From Streptomyces sp. NBC_01262 (GTDB lineage Bacteria > Actinomycetota > Actinomycetes > Streptomycetales > Streptomycetaceae): a stretch of 64,000 nucleotides of DNA. Position 1 is the stretch's first letter; each line of letters starts with the position of its first letter. Made by a program: the position numbers and the translations under genes. The notes beneath the pieces are model-generated. The model saw only the letters and a list, made by a program, of their open reading frames with translations. It ran no database searches and was not told the DNA's origin. Where the stretch lies: NCBI RefSeq assembly GCF_036226365.1, contig NZ_CP108462.1, forward strand, positions 1,860,001 through 1,924,000. Reading direction: 5' to 3'. Positions 1 to 9,216 of the stretch are shown here, piece by piece.

Positions 1-748
1 CAACGCCCAGCAGGGCGAACAGCAGGTACTGGGTTAGATGGGTGACGTGGAAGGCGGGCAGGGCCAGGAAAGCGGTGTCGCCGAAGGCGGCCCGGCCCAC
101 CACGCTCGCGGTGACGCTGGAGATCACGACCGCGCCGAAGGACTCCACGGCGAAGTCGCGCAGGATCAGCTCCATCGCGAAGAACACCCCGGCCAGCGGG
201 GCGTTGAAGGTCGCCGCGATGCCGCCCGCCGCACCACAGGCGACCAGCATCCGCATCCGGTTCTCCGGCACCCGCAGAACCCGGCCGAGCGTGGAGCCCA
301 GCGCCGAACCGATCTGCACGATCGGGCCCTCACGGCCCACCGAGCCGCCCGAGCCCATGCACAGCGCCGAGGCCAGCGCCTTGACGACGGCGACCTGCGG
401 TGCGATACGGCCGCCGCGCAGCGCGACGGCGTACATCACCTCGGGTACCCCGTGGCCGCGCGCCTCCCTGGCGAAGCGCTGCACCAGCGGGCCGTACAGC
501 AGACCGCCCAGCGCGGGCGCGAGCAGCACGAACCAGGGTCCCAGCCATGGCACATGCGGGTTGCTCGCGTGGCCGGCGGAGGAGTAGTCGGCGTGGCCGG
601 AGAACAACCGGGTGAACGTCTGGATCAGCCACCGGAAGGCTATGGCACCGGCTCCGGCCCCGGCGCCCACCACCAGCGCCAGGGCGATCACGCCCCACTG
701 CGCCTGTCCTGCGTGACGCACTCGCCCCGCGCTCACCACATCACCCAT
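1..748 (-). CDS. ClC-family chloride channel, 3' part outside window
   Basis: The minus strand reads as the N-terminal ~249 residues of a voltage-gated ClC chloride channel or Cl-/H+ antiporter, an integral membrane protein moving chloride across the cytoplasmic membrane. The visible signature is GSGGSVGREGPIVQIGS, the family's selectivity-filter GxEGP region, preceded by a hydrophobic helix (VIALALVVGAGAGAGAIAF) and followed by CGAAGGIAATFNAPLAG. I chose the ATG at 748 because it is the first in-frame start before the hydrophobic N-terminus. It has no clear Shine-Dalgarno sequence and lies at the edge of a perfect palindrome, so the message may be leaderless or the true start may be a GTG a few codons on. 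The gene follows a marR gene on the same strand after 183 bp, suggesting it is that regulator's target. Confidence 0.85.
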   Translation of the reverse strand, partial: MGDVVSAGRVRHAGQAQWGVIALALVVGAGAGAGAIAFRWLIQTFTRLFSGHADYSSAGHASNPHVPWLGPWFVLLAPALGGLLYGPLVQRFAREARGHGVPEVMYAVALRGGRIAPQVAVVKALASALCMGSGGSVGREGPIVQIGSALGSTLGRVLRVPENRMRMLVACGAAGGIAATFNAPLAGVFFAMELILRDFAVESFGAVVISSVTASVVGRAAFGDTAFLALPAFHVTHLTQYLLFALLGV

Positions 749-767
749 CTTTGCATGGTGCAAAGAT
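747..767. promoter_or_regulatory. perfect palindrome, likely MarR-type operator
   Basis: Nine-base arms ATCTTTGCA and TGCAAAGAT are separated by 3 nt and overlap the start codon of the ClC gene. An additional half site TGCAAAGAT is at 795-803. Size and symmetry fit a dimeric MarR operator, and a marR gene is the next gene upstream. That the MarR protein binds here is inference. A near copy lies at 26162-26182. Confidence 0.6.
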
Positions 768-931
768 ATCAAGCCGGGACCCATTGTTCGACAGTGCAAA
801 GATTGCATAAGATGAGGGATGGGGAAGGGGCCTCGACGCCGCGACGTCGAGGCCCGCTTGCGCCTGCTCGCAGAACCTTGGATGAGACCGGCTCCAACGC
901 CCCGTGGTGGCAGCCTCAGCAGGCTCCCGGA

Positions 932-1423
932 TCACCAGCCCAGGTGCAGGGGCGCGCCGTCGGTGACCGAGGGCTCTTCCCCGGCCTCGGTGAAGGTCTG
1001 CAACGCATCGATGAGGTGGCGCCGCTGGCCGACAGGCATCGCCTCGACGATGCGGGCGATCTCGGATCTGCGCCGGTCGGTGACCTCGCGCACCGCGTGC
1101 CGGCCAGTCCCGGTCAGCGAGATCACACTGGTGCGCCGGTCGGTGCGGGAGGCGCCACGGGCCACCATGTCCACCGCCACCAGGCGGTCGATCATCCGCA
1201 TCGCGGTGGACGGTTGCACGCTCAGCTCCGCGGCCAGCTGCGACAAGTTCATCGCACCTCGCGTGTCGAGCACCACCAGCATTCGGAACTGCGGCAGCGT
1301 CAGGGCTTCCTCCACCGCGCCCAGGGACCGGGCGGACACCGCGACCAGTAGTCGGGATGCGGTCAGCAGGGCATTGACCATCGCCTCGGCATCGGGCTCA
1401 GAGGCTGGCGAAGGGATCGGCAT
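932..1423 (-). CDS. MarR-family transcriptional regulator
   Basis: A 163-aa protein with the MarR winged-helix layout. An N-terminal dimerisation helix is followed by LTLPQFRMLVVLDTRGAMNL, the recognition helix region SVQPSTAMRMIDRL, and the wing (ARGASRTDRRTSVISLTGTG), then a C-terminal helix pair. The length is normal for the family. AAGGG lies 5 nt before the ATG. MarR proteins usually repress a neighbouring transporter or detoxification gene and release DNA on binding a small ligand. The downstream ClC channel, with a palindrome over its start, is the obvious candidate target. The gene lies 76 bp after the giant ATPase gene on the same strand, so read-through from that operon is possible. 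Confidence 0.88.
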   Translation of the reverse strand: MPIPSPASEPDAEAMVNALLTASRLLVAVSARSLGAVEEALTLPQFRMLVVLDTRGAMNLSQLAAELSVQPSTAMRMIDRLVAVDMVARGASRTDRRTSVISLTGTGRHAVREVTDRRRSEIARIVEAMPVGQRRHLIDALQTFTEAGEEPSVTDGAPLHLGW

Positions 1424-1499
1424 ACGCCCTTTCTAACAGCCCAAGCCCCCTCGTCGGCGAACAGTGCCCCAAACCGTCCACCGGAAGCGGTTCGCTGTC

Positions 1500-4400
1500 T
1501 CACCCGGTCGGTGCGGTCCGGGTGCAGGCGGCCTTGACGTCCTCCCAGCGGGCTGCCTGGGCGGGGGTGAGGGTGCCGCGCAGCTCGGCGAGTTTGAGGA
1601 GGTTGGCCTCGGCGGCCGAGGTGAGGGTCTGGGCCTCGGCGCGGTAGTGGTCGTCGATGAGGGCGTCGAGTTCGGCGTCGTTCATGACGGGGACGATGCG
1701 TTCGGTCAGCTTGTTCATGTCGCGGTAGGAGCCCTGGAGCCGGAAGCGCGGTTCGGTGCGGGAGGCGTCGGCCTGGGCGGCGGAGGCGATGTAGGCGCGG
1801 TTGACGGCCAAGACGGTGTGCCGGACGTGCAGGAGCTTGGTAAGGACGGCGATGATCCGGTCGAACTCGGCCGGCGGGCAGGGGCGGCCGAGTTGGTCGG
1901 CGCGCACCGAGTCGTCGCCCCGGGCGCGGCGCAGCAGGAGTTCGAGGTCGGTGCGGTCGTGGCCGGCGAGGGGGGCCAGGACGGGGTTGGAGGTGAGGGC
2001 GTTCTCGATGAAGCTGAGGGCGAAGAGGTCGTCGCGGCCGGTGAGGACGTCGCCGAGGTTCCAGATGTCGGCGCGGTTGGCGAGCATGTCGGGGATGCGG
2101 AAGAGGGCGCCGGACTCGGTGTAGGGGTTGCCGGACATGGCGACGGCGAAGCGCTTGCCGCGCAGGTCGTAGGGGCCGAGGCGGCGTGTGGTGTCGCACA
2201 GCGGGATGAAGCGCTGCAGCAGTTCGGGGGAGACGTGCTGGATGTCGTCGAGGTAGAGCAGCACGTTGTTGGCGGCTGCCAGGGCGAAGTGGATCTTCTT
2301 GATCTCGGGGTGGTCGGCGTCGAGTGAGGTGATGGAGCTTCCGAGGGCGGGGCCGCTGACCTTGACCAGGAGCAGGCCGAGGCGGTCGGCGACGTATTCG
2401 ACCAGGGTGGTCTTGCCGTAGCCAGGCGGGGAGATCAGCAGCAGGAGTCCGGAGTTGTCGGTGCGCTTGGCGTCGCCTGCCGCGCCGAGTTGCTTGGCGA
2501 GGTTGTCGCCGATGAGGGGGAGGTAGACCTCGTCGAGGAGCCGGTTGCGTACGAAGGCGGTCAGGGGTGCGGGGCGGAGGTCGTCCAGGCGCAGGCGTGT
2601 GCGTTCCCGGGCCAGCAGGCCGGTGCGCAGGCGCTGGTAGGCGCGGTAGCCCGGGACGTGGCTGGTGTGGAAGGCGGCGGTGCGGGCGAGGAGTTCGTCC
2701 AGGCGGACGTGGAGGGTGCGGCCGTACAAGCGGGGGTGGTCGCCGAGCAGTCCTTCGACGGTGGCGGTGAGGTCGGCCGGGCAGTCGCGGCGGTGGAGGC
2801 CGTCGCACAGCTGGAGGGCCACGGCCTCGGCGAGGTCGCCATCGCCGGCCGGCTCGCCGGAGGCGGTGAGGAAGGAGTCGAGCCAGGCTTCGGCGAGTTG
2901 GTGGCGGGCGGGGAGGGCTGCGAGGTCGTCGGGGAGGGCGGCCAGGCCCGCGTCGAGGCCGTCCCCATCGACGGCGGTACGGAACTTCTCCAACAGGGTG
3001 CGGGCGGGCGCACCGGTGATGAAGGCGACCGGGGCACCGGCGGATTCGGCGAGCTCTTCGAAGAGGTACTCGCCGGCGAGCCCGGTGTCCTCGGCGGCCA
3101 GGCCCACGGCATCCAGGAACGTGGCGAGGGCCAGGGCGAGTTCGCGCTGCAGGGCGGCCACCGCCGGGGCCAGGCCGAAGGCGGCGCGGGCCCGGGCCAG
3201 GGAGACGGCGCGCGCGGACCATGCCGTTCGGGTCGCCTCGTCGGTGCCGTACGTCCACAGCAGTTGGGCAGCGGCACGCGCGGTGGCCGGGTAGCGCAGC
3301 AGGTCCGCCTCTGCGCGCAGCCGCAGCAGGGCGGTGAGGATCGCGGTGGCGTCGCGGTCGTGGATGCCGCGCTCGTAGCCCTCGTCGTAGCGGGACTCGG
3401 CGGCCACGCGGACGACGTCGAGCAGGCGGTCCTCGGCCGCTGCCTCGTACAGGCCGTCCAGCGGTTCGGTCCCGGCCAGCAGCGACGCGGCCAGGTATTC
3501 GGCGCGGTAGACCTCGGGCGTCTCGGAGACCAGGTGCTGGTCCCAGTACGTGCGAGTGGCCTCGAACTCCGGGTCGGGGACGGGCGAGCGGTAGTCGGTG
3601 CCGGTCAGGGCGAAGGCCATCGTCCCCTTGTACGGAATGAGGGTGAGCTCGGCCCGCTGAGTGGTGACGGCGAAGCGGTGGCGGCCGAGGCGGATGGTGG
3701 TGCCGCCGTCACCGCCGTCGTACAGGTCGGCGCGGTCGCGCAGGGCGCGGGCTGCGCGCTGACGCGCGGCCTTGAGCCGGCCGGCCAGTTCCTCGGCCCG
3801 GACCGGGTCGCCGAGGTCACGCAGCTCGTCGGCGACCTGGCGGACCTTGGTGACCATGGGGTCGGAGGCGAAGTAGGTGTTGATCTCGTCCAGGGAGGCG
3901 AGGGAGGCCAGTCGGCGATGGACGCTGTCCAGGATGCGGGCGGCGGAGTCCGCGAGGCGGTCGGCGCGGCGGGCGCGCTCGTCGAGCAGGGTCTGCTTGC
4001 GGGCGGAGAAGGCGTCGTGGATCCCGGCGCGCCGGTTATCGAGTTCGGCGGTGAAGTCCGGGTGCTCGCCGAAGCGGGCCTGAAGGTTCTCGATCCTCAG
4101 GAGGAGCCGGCCGAGCTGGTCCTCACAGTCCTCCGGGGTGCCGGCGGCGGCCAGCGCGGCGGTGACCGCCTGGCCCAGCAGCGCGGACTCGGCGGCGAAC
4201 TCGGCGCGCCCCTCCCGGCCGAGCAGTTCCTTGCAGTGGGCGGTGAGGGTGGCGCGGGCCCGGTTGGCATCGGCGAGGACTGCGGCGATCCGCTCCAGGA
4301 CGGACGTGCGGACGACGGGGTCGGCGATGTCGAGTGCGGACACGACCTCGGTGACCGTGCGCAGGCCCTCGGACAGCTCGCCCAGTCGCTCGGTGAGGGG

Positions 4401-6293
4401 GGCGGCCTCGGCGGTGGTGGCGATGGCCTCGGCCTGGTCGGCGAGCCATGCCACGTCCTGGTGATGGCCGGTGAAGGCGTCGTCGCGGGCCAGGAAGGCC
4501 ACCGCGCGGTGGGCGGCTGCGGCCAGGTCGTCGGCGAGGCCGGTGGCGAGAGCGTCGATGCGGTCGGTGTCGGCGTGGCGCAGCTCGCGCAGCGACTCCA
4601 CATGGCCTTGTGCCTGGCGGAGTTCGGTGAGGTGCCGCACCCAGGCGTCGGCGGTCGCCAGGGTCTCGCCCCGGCCGAGGCGTACCAGTGAGGTGATCCG
4701 TGCGGCGGCTTCGTCCAGCGCCTGGGCGGCCTGCGCGGTGAGCGCGGTGACCGTCTCGAACTCCTCCAGCACCTGCCCGGCTGTGGCGTGGACCTGGGTG
4801 AGCGGCTCGTGCAGGCCGCCGAGTCCGGGGTCGGGCAGCCAGTGGTGGCGGTCGCTGATCCGCTCGCAGGCCGCCGTGATCGCCTCGTACACCGCCGCCG
4901 TCGGGGTCATGTCCCGGGCTGCGCGGGCTGCCGACAGGCAGTCGGCGATGCCGCGCACCAGGTCGGCGTTGCCGACCCGCTCCAGCGGGCCGGTGCCGGC
5001 CGGCTGCGCGGCGGCGTAGGTGTCGGAGGTGTACGGGGTGTGCCAGACCTGGACCGGGTGGACGCGGGCCGGCTCGTCGCCGGCAGCACGGAAGAGCACC
5101 AGGGTGCCGTCGTCGAAGAGCGCGTGGCCGTGGCAGGTCAGGGGGGCCGCGACCGCCTCACGGATGACGTTGTAGGGCAGCAGCAGGGTGCGGCCCTCGG
5201 CGCGGGCGTGGAAGACGTACAGCACGTCCTCGCCGTTCGGCGAGCGGACGACACGCTCGAACTCCAGCCCGTCGGTGCCGGTGTCGAAGATCTTCACGAC
5301 GCCGGTGGCCAGGCAGTATCCGCCCGGGAAGATCACCCCCTGGTCGTCGGGCAGGCGCAGGCAGGCCTGCCCGATGCCGTCCAGGCGGACCACGGAGCGC
5401 GTACGGGTGTTGAAGACCAGGTACCGATGGACGGTCTCGTTGTACGGGCGGATCCGCAGCAGGATCAGCGCCCCGGCGCGGGCGTACGAGACCTCGGCGT
5501 CGGCGAGCGACTGAAGGGGTTCGTCGACGGGCTCGGAGTGGATTCCCTCGCCGGTCTCGGTGGTGTCCTCGACCTTGACGGTGAGCGTGCCTGCGACCGT
5601 CGAGACGTAGACCTCGCCGCCGATCGAGATGTGCGGGTGGCGGCCCAGGACGTGGTCGTCGCGGGTGGTGTCCGTCCAGGTGACGTCGTACGCGGGCGGG
5701 AGGACATGCTCGCGCTCGCCGCGTGCGTCGAGGTAGCCGGGGGTGCCGTCGGCGGCGATCCGCCAGCGCAGCACCCGGATGTCGGCCAGGGCCGGACCGG
5801 TCTGGAACACCGCCAGCAGCATGCCGTTCAGGAGCCTCAGCTGCAGCAGGCGGGCGTCGCGGTAGTAGCGGTACAGCTCTGCGAGGTCCTGCTGGAAGTG
5901 CGGGTCGTCCAGCAGCCCGGGGACGGCCTCGGCGGGCAGGGCCTCCAAACGGACGGTGTCGCCGTCGCCGGCGAGGCCGTGCAGGGAGAAGACGTCCTCG
6001 ACGCCGGTCTGCGCGCGCGTCCCGGCGTGGCCGTTGCGGCCGAGGTTGTAGCCGAACAGGAGCCGCCCGCCGACGGCGACGATGTCGCGCGGTACGCAGT
6101 CGCTGCCGGTTCGGATGCGGTCGCTGCCGGCCAGCCGCAGCTCGCTGCCGCCGAAGACCTCCAGCCGGCGGGCGTTCAGGGCCTGTGCGCGGTCGGCGAG
6201 TTCGCTCGCGGCTACGGCGAGCCGGGTGCGCAGCACCTCGTACGTTCCGGCTTCCAGCCGTACGGGCTGCGGCTGCGGCTGCTCGGTGGCCAT
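1500..6293 (-). CDS. giant AAA ATPase of the DUF3686 'DNA repair ATPase' type
   Basis: A 1597-aa cytoplasmic protein. The N-terminal ~450 residues are beta-rich (for example FGGSELRLAGSDRIRTGSD) and resemble the DUF3686 region of proteins annotated as DNA repair ATPases. A long alanine- and glutamate-rich helical or coiled-coil middle follows. The C-terminal AAA module has Walker A SPPGYGKTTLVEYVADRLG near residue 1286 and Walker B NVLLYLDDIQH near residue 1340, then NPYTESG and RADIWNLGD sensor-like segments. I chose the ATG at 6293 because GAGGAG lies about 10 nt upstream; a longer frame to 6560 overlaps the flotillin gene and lacks a site. It starts 44 nt after the flotillin stop. A direct role in repair is not shown by the sequence; operation with the flotillin is inferred from position. 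Confidence 0.82.
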   Translation of the reverse strand: MATEQPQPQPVRLEAGTYEVLRTRLAVAASELADRAQALNARRLEVFGGSELRLAGSDRIRTGSDCVPRDIVAVGGRLLFGYNLGRNGHAGTRAQTGVEDVFSLHGLAGDGDTVRLEALPAEAVPGLLDDPHFQQDLAELYRYYRDARLLQLRLLNGMLLAVFQTGPALADIRVLRWRIAADGTPGYLDARGEREHVLPPAYDVTWTDTTRDDHVLGRHPHISIGGEVYVSTVAGTLTVKVEDTTETGEGIHSEPVDEPLQSLADAEVSYARAGALILLRIRPYNETVHRYLVFNTRTRSVVRLDGIGQACLRLPDDQGVIFPGGYCLATGVVKIFDTGTDGLEFERVVRSPNGEDVLYVFHARAEGRTLLLPYNVIREAVAAPLTCHGHALFDDGTLVLFRAAGDEPARVHPVQVWHTPYTSDTYAAAQPAGTGPLERVGNADLVRGIADCLSAARAARDMTPTAAVYEAITAACERISDRHHWLPDPGLGGLHEPLTQVHATAGQVLEEFETVTALTAQAAQALDEAAARITSLVRLGRGETLATADAWVRHLTELRQAQGHVESLRELRHADTDRIDALATGLADDLAAAAHRAVAFLARDDAFTGHHQDVAWLADQAEAIATTAEAAPLTERLGELSEGLRTVTEVVSALDIADPVVRTSVLERIAAVLADANRARATLTAHCKELLGREGRAEFAAESALLGQAVTAALAAAGTPEDCEDQLGRLLLRIENLQARFGEHPDFTAELDNRRAGIHDAFSARKQTLLDERARRADRLADSAARILDSVHRRLASLASLDEINTYFASDPMVTKVRQVADELRDLGDPVRAEELAGRLKAARQRAARALRDRADLYDGGDGGTTIRLGRHRFAVTTQRAELTLIPYKGTMAFALTGTDYRSPVPDPEFEATRTYWDQHLVSETPEVYRAEYLAASLLAGTEPLDGLYEAAAEDRLLDVVRVAAESRYDEGYERGIHDRDATAILTALLRLRAEADLLRYPATARAAAQLLWTYGTDEATRTAWSARAVSLARARAAFGLAPAVAALQRELALALATFLDAVGLAAEDTGLAGEYLFEELAESAGAPVAFITGAPARTLLEKFRTAVDGDGLDAGLAALPDDLAALPARHQLAEAWLDSFLTASGEPAGDGDLAEAVALQLCDGLHRRDCPADLTATVEGLLGDHPRLYGRTLHVRLDELLARTAAFHTSHVPGYRAYQRLRTGLLARERTRLRLDDLRPAPLTAFVRNRLLDEVYLPLIGDNLAKQLGAAGDAKRTDNSGLLLLISPPGYGKTTLVEYVADRLGLLLVKVSGPALGSSITSLDADHPEIKKIHFALAAANNVLLYLDDIQHVSPELLQRFIPLCDTTRRLGPYDLRGKRFAVAMSGNPYTESGALFRIPDMLANRADIWNLGDVLTGRDDLFALSFIENALTSNPVLAPLAGHDRTDLELLLRRARGDDSVRADQLGRPCPPAEFDRIIAVLTKLLHVRHTVLAVNRAYIASAAQADASRTEPRFRLQGSYRDMNKLTERIVPVMNDAELDALIDDHYRAEAQTLTSAAEANLLKLAELRGTLTPAQAARWEDVKAACTRTAPTG

Positions 6294-6337
6294 CGGGTCT
6301 TTGCTCCTCTGCTCCACGGTGGTGTTCTCCCGCGCCG

Positions 6338-8350
6338 TCAGGCGTGTACGGCTCCGTTGAGTGCCGCCAACGGCGCGTCGGCGACACCCAGTTGCCGGGC
6401 GGCGTCGAGCAGCTGCTGGAACTGGCCCGCCCGCTCCCCGCCGGAGGAGATGAGCTTCAGCAGTGCCGCCGACACCGTGAGGTCCCGCACGTCGGCGGTC
6501 TTCACCGAGCCCAGCAGTCCGGTCAGATCGTCCGTGAAGCTGGACTCGCCGCTCAGCCACGGCCGGCCCAGTGCCTGGGCGGTGTCGGAGTTGGCGACGA
6601 AGGCGTCGGCGCTCTTGCCGTACGAGATCGCGCTCACCAGCCGGTCGAAGAAGACGCTGTCGCCGCCGACGATGTCGATGGTGGCCTTCTCCAGTCCGGC
6701 GCCGACCAGTGCGGCTTGGGCCTCGGCGATCTGCCGCTGCATGTCGAGCCCGGCGAGCCGGACGTCCTTCTCCGCCGCCAGCCGCAGCCGGTACTCCTCG
6801 TGGCCGCGCGAGGCGTCGTCCAGGGCCGCCATCGCAGCCGCCTTCTCGGTCAGACCCGCGGCCTCGGCCTTGAGCTTCTCGCCGATCTCGGTGGCGGCGG
6901 CGTGTGCCTTCTCCACCGCGACGACGGCCTCGGCCCGTCCGGTCTTCTCGATCGCCGCCGCTTCCTTCTCCCGTACCTGCACCGCCGCCAGTCCCTCGGC
7001 CGCGGCCTCGGCCTGCACACCCTCGGCGAGCCTGATCTTGGCCTGGGCGTCCAGTTCGGCGGCCTCCTTACGGGACCCGGCCAGGGTGAGCGCCTCGCGG
7101 GCCTTGTGCTGGGCCGCGGCCTCCGCCGCCTCGGCAGCCTTGATGTCCTTGACCAGCTTCTCCTGGGCCTCGGCCTCGGCGTGGATGACGACGGCCTGGC
7201 GGTTCCGCTCGGCCTCCTCCACCACCCGCAGCCGCTTGATGCTCTCCTCCTGCTCCGCGACGGTGCGGTCCACCGCGATCCGCTCGCGGATGACGTCGGC
7301 GATCTCCCGCTTGCCGGCCTCCACCTCCTTGCCCGCGGCGATCCGCGACAGTTCGGTCTCCCGCTCCCGGCCGATGACCTCCAGCAGCCGGTCCTTCTCG
7401 ATCCGCTCGTTCTCCACCGCGATCACCCGCTCGCGGTTCTTCTGCGCCACGGCGATCTCACGGGCCTGGTTCTCGCGCTGGATGCCCAGCTGCTCCTCGG
7501 TGCGCAGGAACGCGGACTGCGCGCCGAGCCGTTCCTCCTCCTGGACCTTGGCGGTGACGGCCTCCTCCTTCGCCCGCAGGGTCTCCACCTCACGCCGCTG
7601 CCTGATCTCGGCCTCCGCCTGCCGGCGCTCCAGCTCCAGGATGGTCTCGCGGGCGTCGACGTCCTGCCGCGTGATCTCCTTTTGCTCGGTGCGCTGGAAC
7701 TCGTTGGTCCGAACGTGCTCGATCGCGGTCAGCTCGGTGATCTTCCGGATGCCCTGGGCGTCCAGGATGTTGGCCGCGTCCAGCTGCGACATCGGGGTCT
7801 GCTCAAGGAAGTCGATCGCGGCGTCATCAAGGTGGTAGCCGTTGAGGTCCGTGCCGATGACGGAGATGATCCGGTCCCGGAACTCCTCGCGCTTGGTGTA
7901 GAGGTCAACGAAGTCCAGCTGCTTGCCGACGGTCTTCAGCGCCTCGGAGAACTTCGCCGCGAAGAAGTCCTGGATCTCCTCCTGGCTGCTGGCCCGCTCG
8001 GTGCCGATGGACTGGGCGACCTTGATGACGTCCTCGACGGTCTTGTTGACCCGTACGAAGAAGTTGATGTGGATGTCGGCCCGGATGTTGTCCCGGCAGA
8101 TCAGGCCCTCGCGGCCGGTGCGGCGGATCTCGATGGTCTTGACCGAGATGTCCATGTACTCGGCCTTGTGCAGCACGGGCAGGACGACCGCGCCGGTGAA
8201 GGTCACGTCGACCCTCTTGGTCTTGGAGATGATCAGCGCCCTGCCCTGCTCCACCTTGCGGAACAGCCGGCTGACGATCAGGAGCAGACCGAGCAGGATG
8301 AGCAGGACGACGGCGATGAGCACGCCGATTCCTATGGTGATGGCATCCAT
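6338..8350 (-). CDS. flotillin (SPFH/band 7) membrane protein, YqiK-like
   Basis: A 670-aa protein with one N-terminal membrane helix (IGIGVLIAVVLLILLGLLLI), an SPFH domain at about residues 30-215 (EYMDISVKTIEIRRTGREGL, ADIHINFFVRVNKTVEDVIK), and a very long E/A/R-rich coiled coil to about residue 560 typical of flotillins. Flotillins form oligomeric scaffolds in membrane microdomains. AAGGA abuts an ATG at 8356, so the next ATG at 8350, 6 nt further on, is the better start. It sits between an NfeD/YqiJ-like gene (63 nt upstream) and the giant ATPase gene (44 nt downstream), the same pairing as the enterobacterial yqiJ-yqiK genes. The C-terminus ends in a short helical segment with SYGKSADAFVANSDTAQALG. 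Confidence 0.9.
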   Translation of the reverse strand: MDAITIGIGVLIAVVLLILLGLLLIVSRLFRKVEQGRALIISKTKRVDVTFTGAVVLPVLHKAEYMDISVKTIEIRRTGREGLICRDNIRADIHINFFVRVNKTVEDVIKVAQSIGTERASSQEEIQDFFAAKFSEALKTVGKQLDFVDLYTKREEFRDRIISVIGTDLNGYHLDDAAIDFLEQTPMSQLDAANILDAQGIRKITELTAIEHVRTNEFQRTEQKEITRQDVDARETILELERRQAEAEIRQRREVETLRAKEEAVTAKVQEEERLGAQSAFLRTEEQLGIQRENQAREIAVAQKNRERVIAVENERIEKDRLLEVIGRERETELSRIAAGKEVEAGKREIADVIRERIAVDRTVAEQEESIKRLRVVEEAERNRQAVVIHAEAEAQEKLVKDIKAAEAAEAAAQHKAREALTLAGSRKEAAELDAQAKIRLAEGVQAEAAAEGLAAVQVREKEAAAIEKTGRAEAVVAVEKAHAAATEIGEKLKAEAAGLTEKAAAMAALDDASRGHEEYRLRLAAEKDVRLAGLDMQRQIAEAQAALVGAGLEKATIDIVGGDSVFFDRLVSAISYGKSADAFVANSDTAQALGRPWLSGESSFTDDLTGLLGSVKTADVRDLTVSAALLKLISSGGERAGQFQQLLDAARQLGVADAPLAALNGAVHA

Positions 8351-8413
8351 CAGCATTCCTTGAGACGAAGGAGGCCGTGAACGGCCCCGGACAAGACGGT
8401 GGGTTGACAGGGT

Positions 8414-9070
8414 TCAGCCAGCAGGGCGGTGCGGGTCGAGCGCCGCGTCGTAGGGCGTGACCCGGAAGAACTCGCCGTCGGCGTCGTAGTCGAAGATCAG
8501 AGCGCTGCTGCCGCTGGTGAGCTGCTCGTCGCGATAGGTGGCGCGCACCTGGACCACGGCTGTCGAGCCGTCGTCGGCGGTGACCTCGGCCTGGCCGAAG
8601 TCCGGGCCGACCCGGCCGGTGCGGATGACGCACACACGGCCGACGAAGTCCGTGCGCGAGGGCGGCCGTTCTCGTGGAATCAGGCGGCGCAGCGGCCTGA
8701 GCACGAGCCCGGTGGCGGCCCAGGCGCTCAGCAGCGCGCAGATCAGCACCGCTGTGCCGAGCAGTGCGCCGTCGGTCAGCACGGCGCCGACGAGGCTGAC
8801 GAACCAGGCGACGGCGATCAGCAGCGACAGTGTGACGGTTGCCGGGATCCCGCCCAGCCCCAGGCCGGACAGGAAGCCGGCGAACCCGCCGTCGTGCGCA
8901 CTGGTACCGGCGTCGACGCCCTCTCCCCCGTGCCCCCCATGTCCCCCGTGGAGGGCGTCGACGTCCAGGCCACCGAGCAGTACTGTCCCCCAGTACCCGA
9001 TGACCACCAGCAGCGCGAAGCTGAACAGGGCGGTCGGATAACCGAGCGCGGCATCCCCGAACGCGCGCAT
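8414..9070 (-). CDS. NfeD/YqiJ-like membrane protein with OB-fold
   Basis: A 218-aa protein with about three membrane helices (LFSFALLVVIGYWGTVLLGG; ATVTLSLLIAVAWFVSLVGA; GTAVLICALLSAWAATGLVL) and a soluble C-terminal domain of about 75 residues (DFVGRVCVIRTGRVGPDFGQ ... STAVVQVRATYRD) that fits the OB-fold of NfeD-like partners of SPFH proteins. A His/Gly-rich loop (LHGGHGGHGGEG) follows the first helix and could bind metal; this is only a composition observation. The ATG at 9070 has GGGAGG 8 nt upstream; a 25-residue N-terminal extension from 9145 is less likely. NfeD proteins are thought to modulate flotillin assembly, and the flotillin gene follows directly. Confidence 0.85.
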   Translation of the reverse strand: MRAFGDAALGYPTALFSFALLVVIGYWGTVLLGGLDVDALHGGHGGHGGEGVDAGTSAHDGGFAGFLSGLGLGGIPATVTLSLLIAVAWFVSLVGAVLTDGALLGTAVLICALLSAWAATGLVLRPLRRLIPRERPPSRTDFVGRVCVIRTGRVGPDFGQAEVTADDGSTAVVQVRATYRDEQLTSGSSALIFDYDADGEFFRVTPYDAALDPHRPAG

Positions 9071-9154
9071 CTCCCCGCCCTCCCCCCGTGCTTCGCACCG
9101 TGGCGCCGTTGCCGGTGCCAGGAAGATGGTGGCAGCACGGGGCACCCGCGCACA

Positions 9155-9173
9155 TTGCCGGATCCCGGCAATC
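9155..9173. promoter_or_regulatory. palindrome upstream of the NfeD-flotillin-ATPase operon
   Basis: Perfect 8-base arms ATTGCCGG and CCGGCAAT with a 3-nt spacer lie 85 bp before the NfeD start, in the 146-bp gap behind the PucR gene. GCATAAAGAT lies directly before the palindrome in the direction of transcription and could belong to a -10 region. An operator role is inference. Confidence 0.4.
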
Positions 9174-9216
9174 TTTATGCCCTGTTGACGGCCTACTGAC
9201 GGTGCAACCCTGCGCG

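Noticed and set aside
2490..4691. 733-codon plus-strand frame opposite the giant ATPase
   Set aside because: It is antisense to a gene with clear AAA motifs, is Gly/Val/Glu-rich and motif-free; a chance frame caused by GC-biased codon positions.
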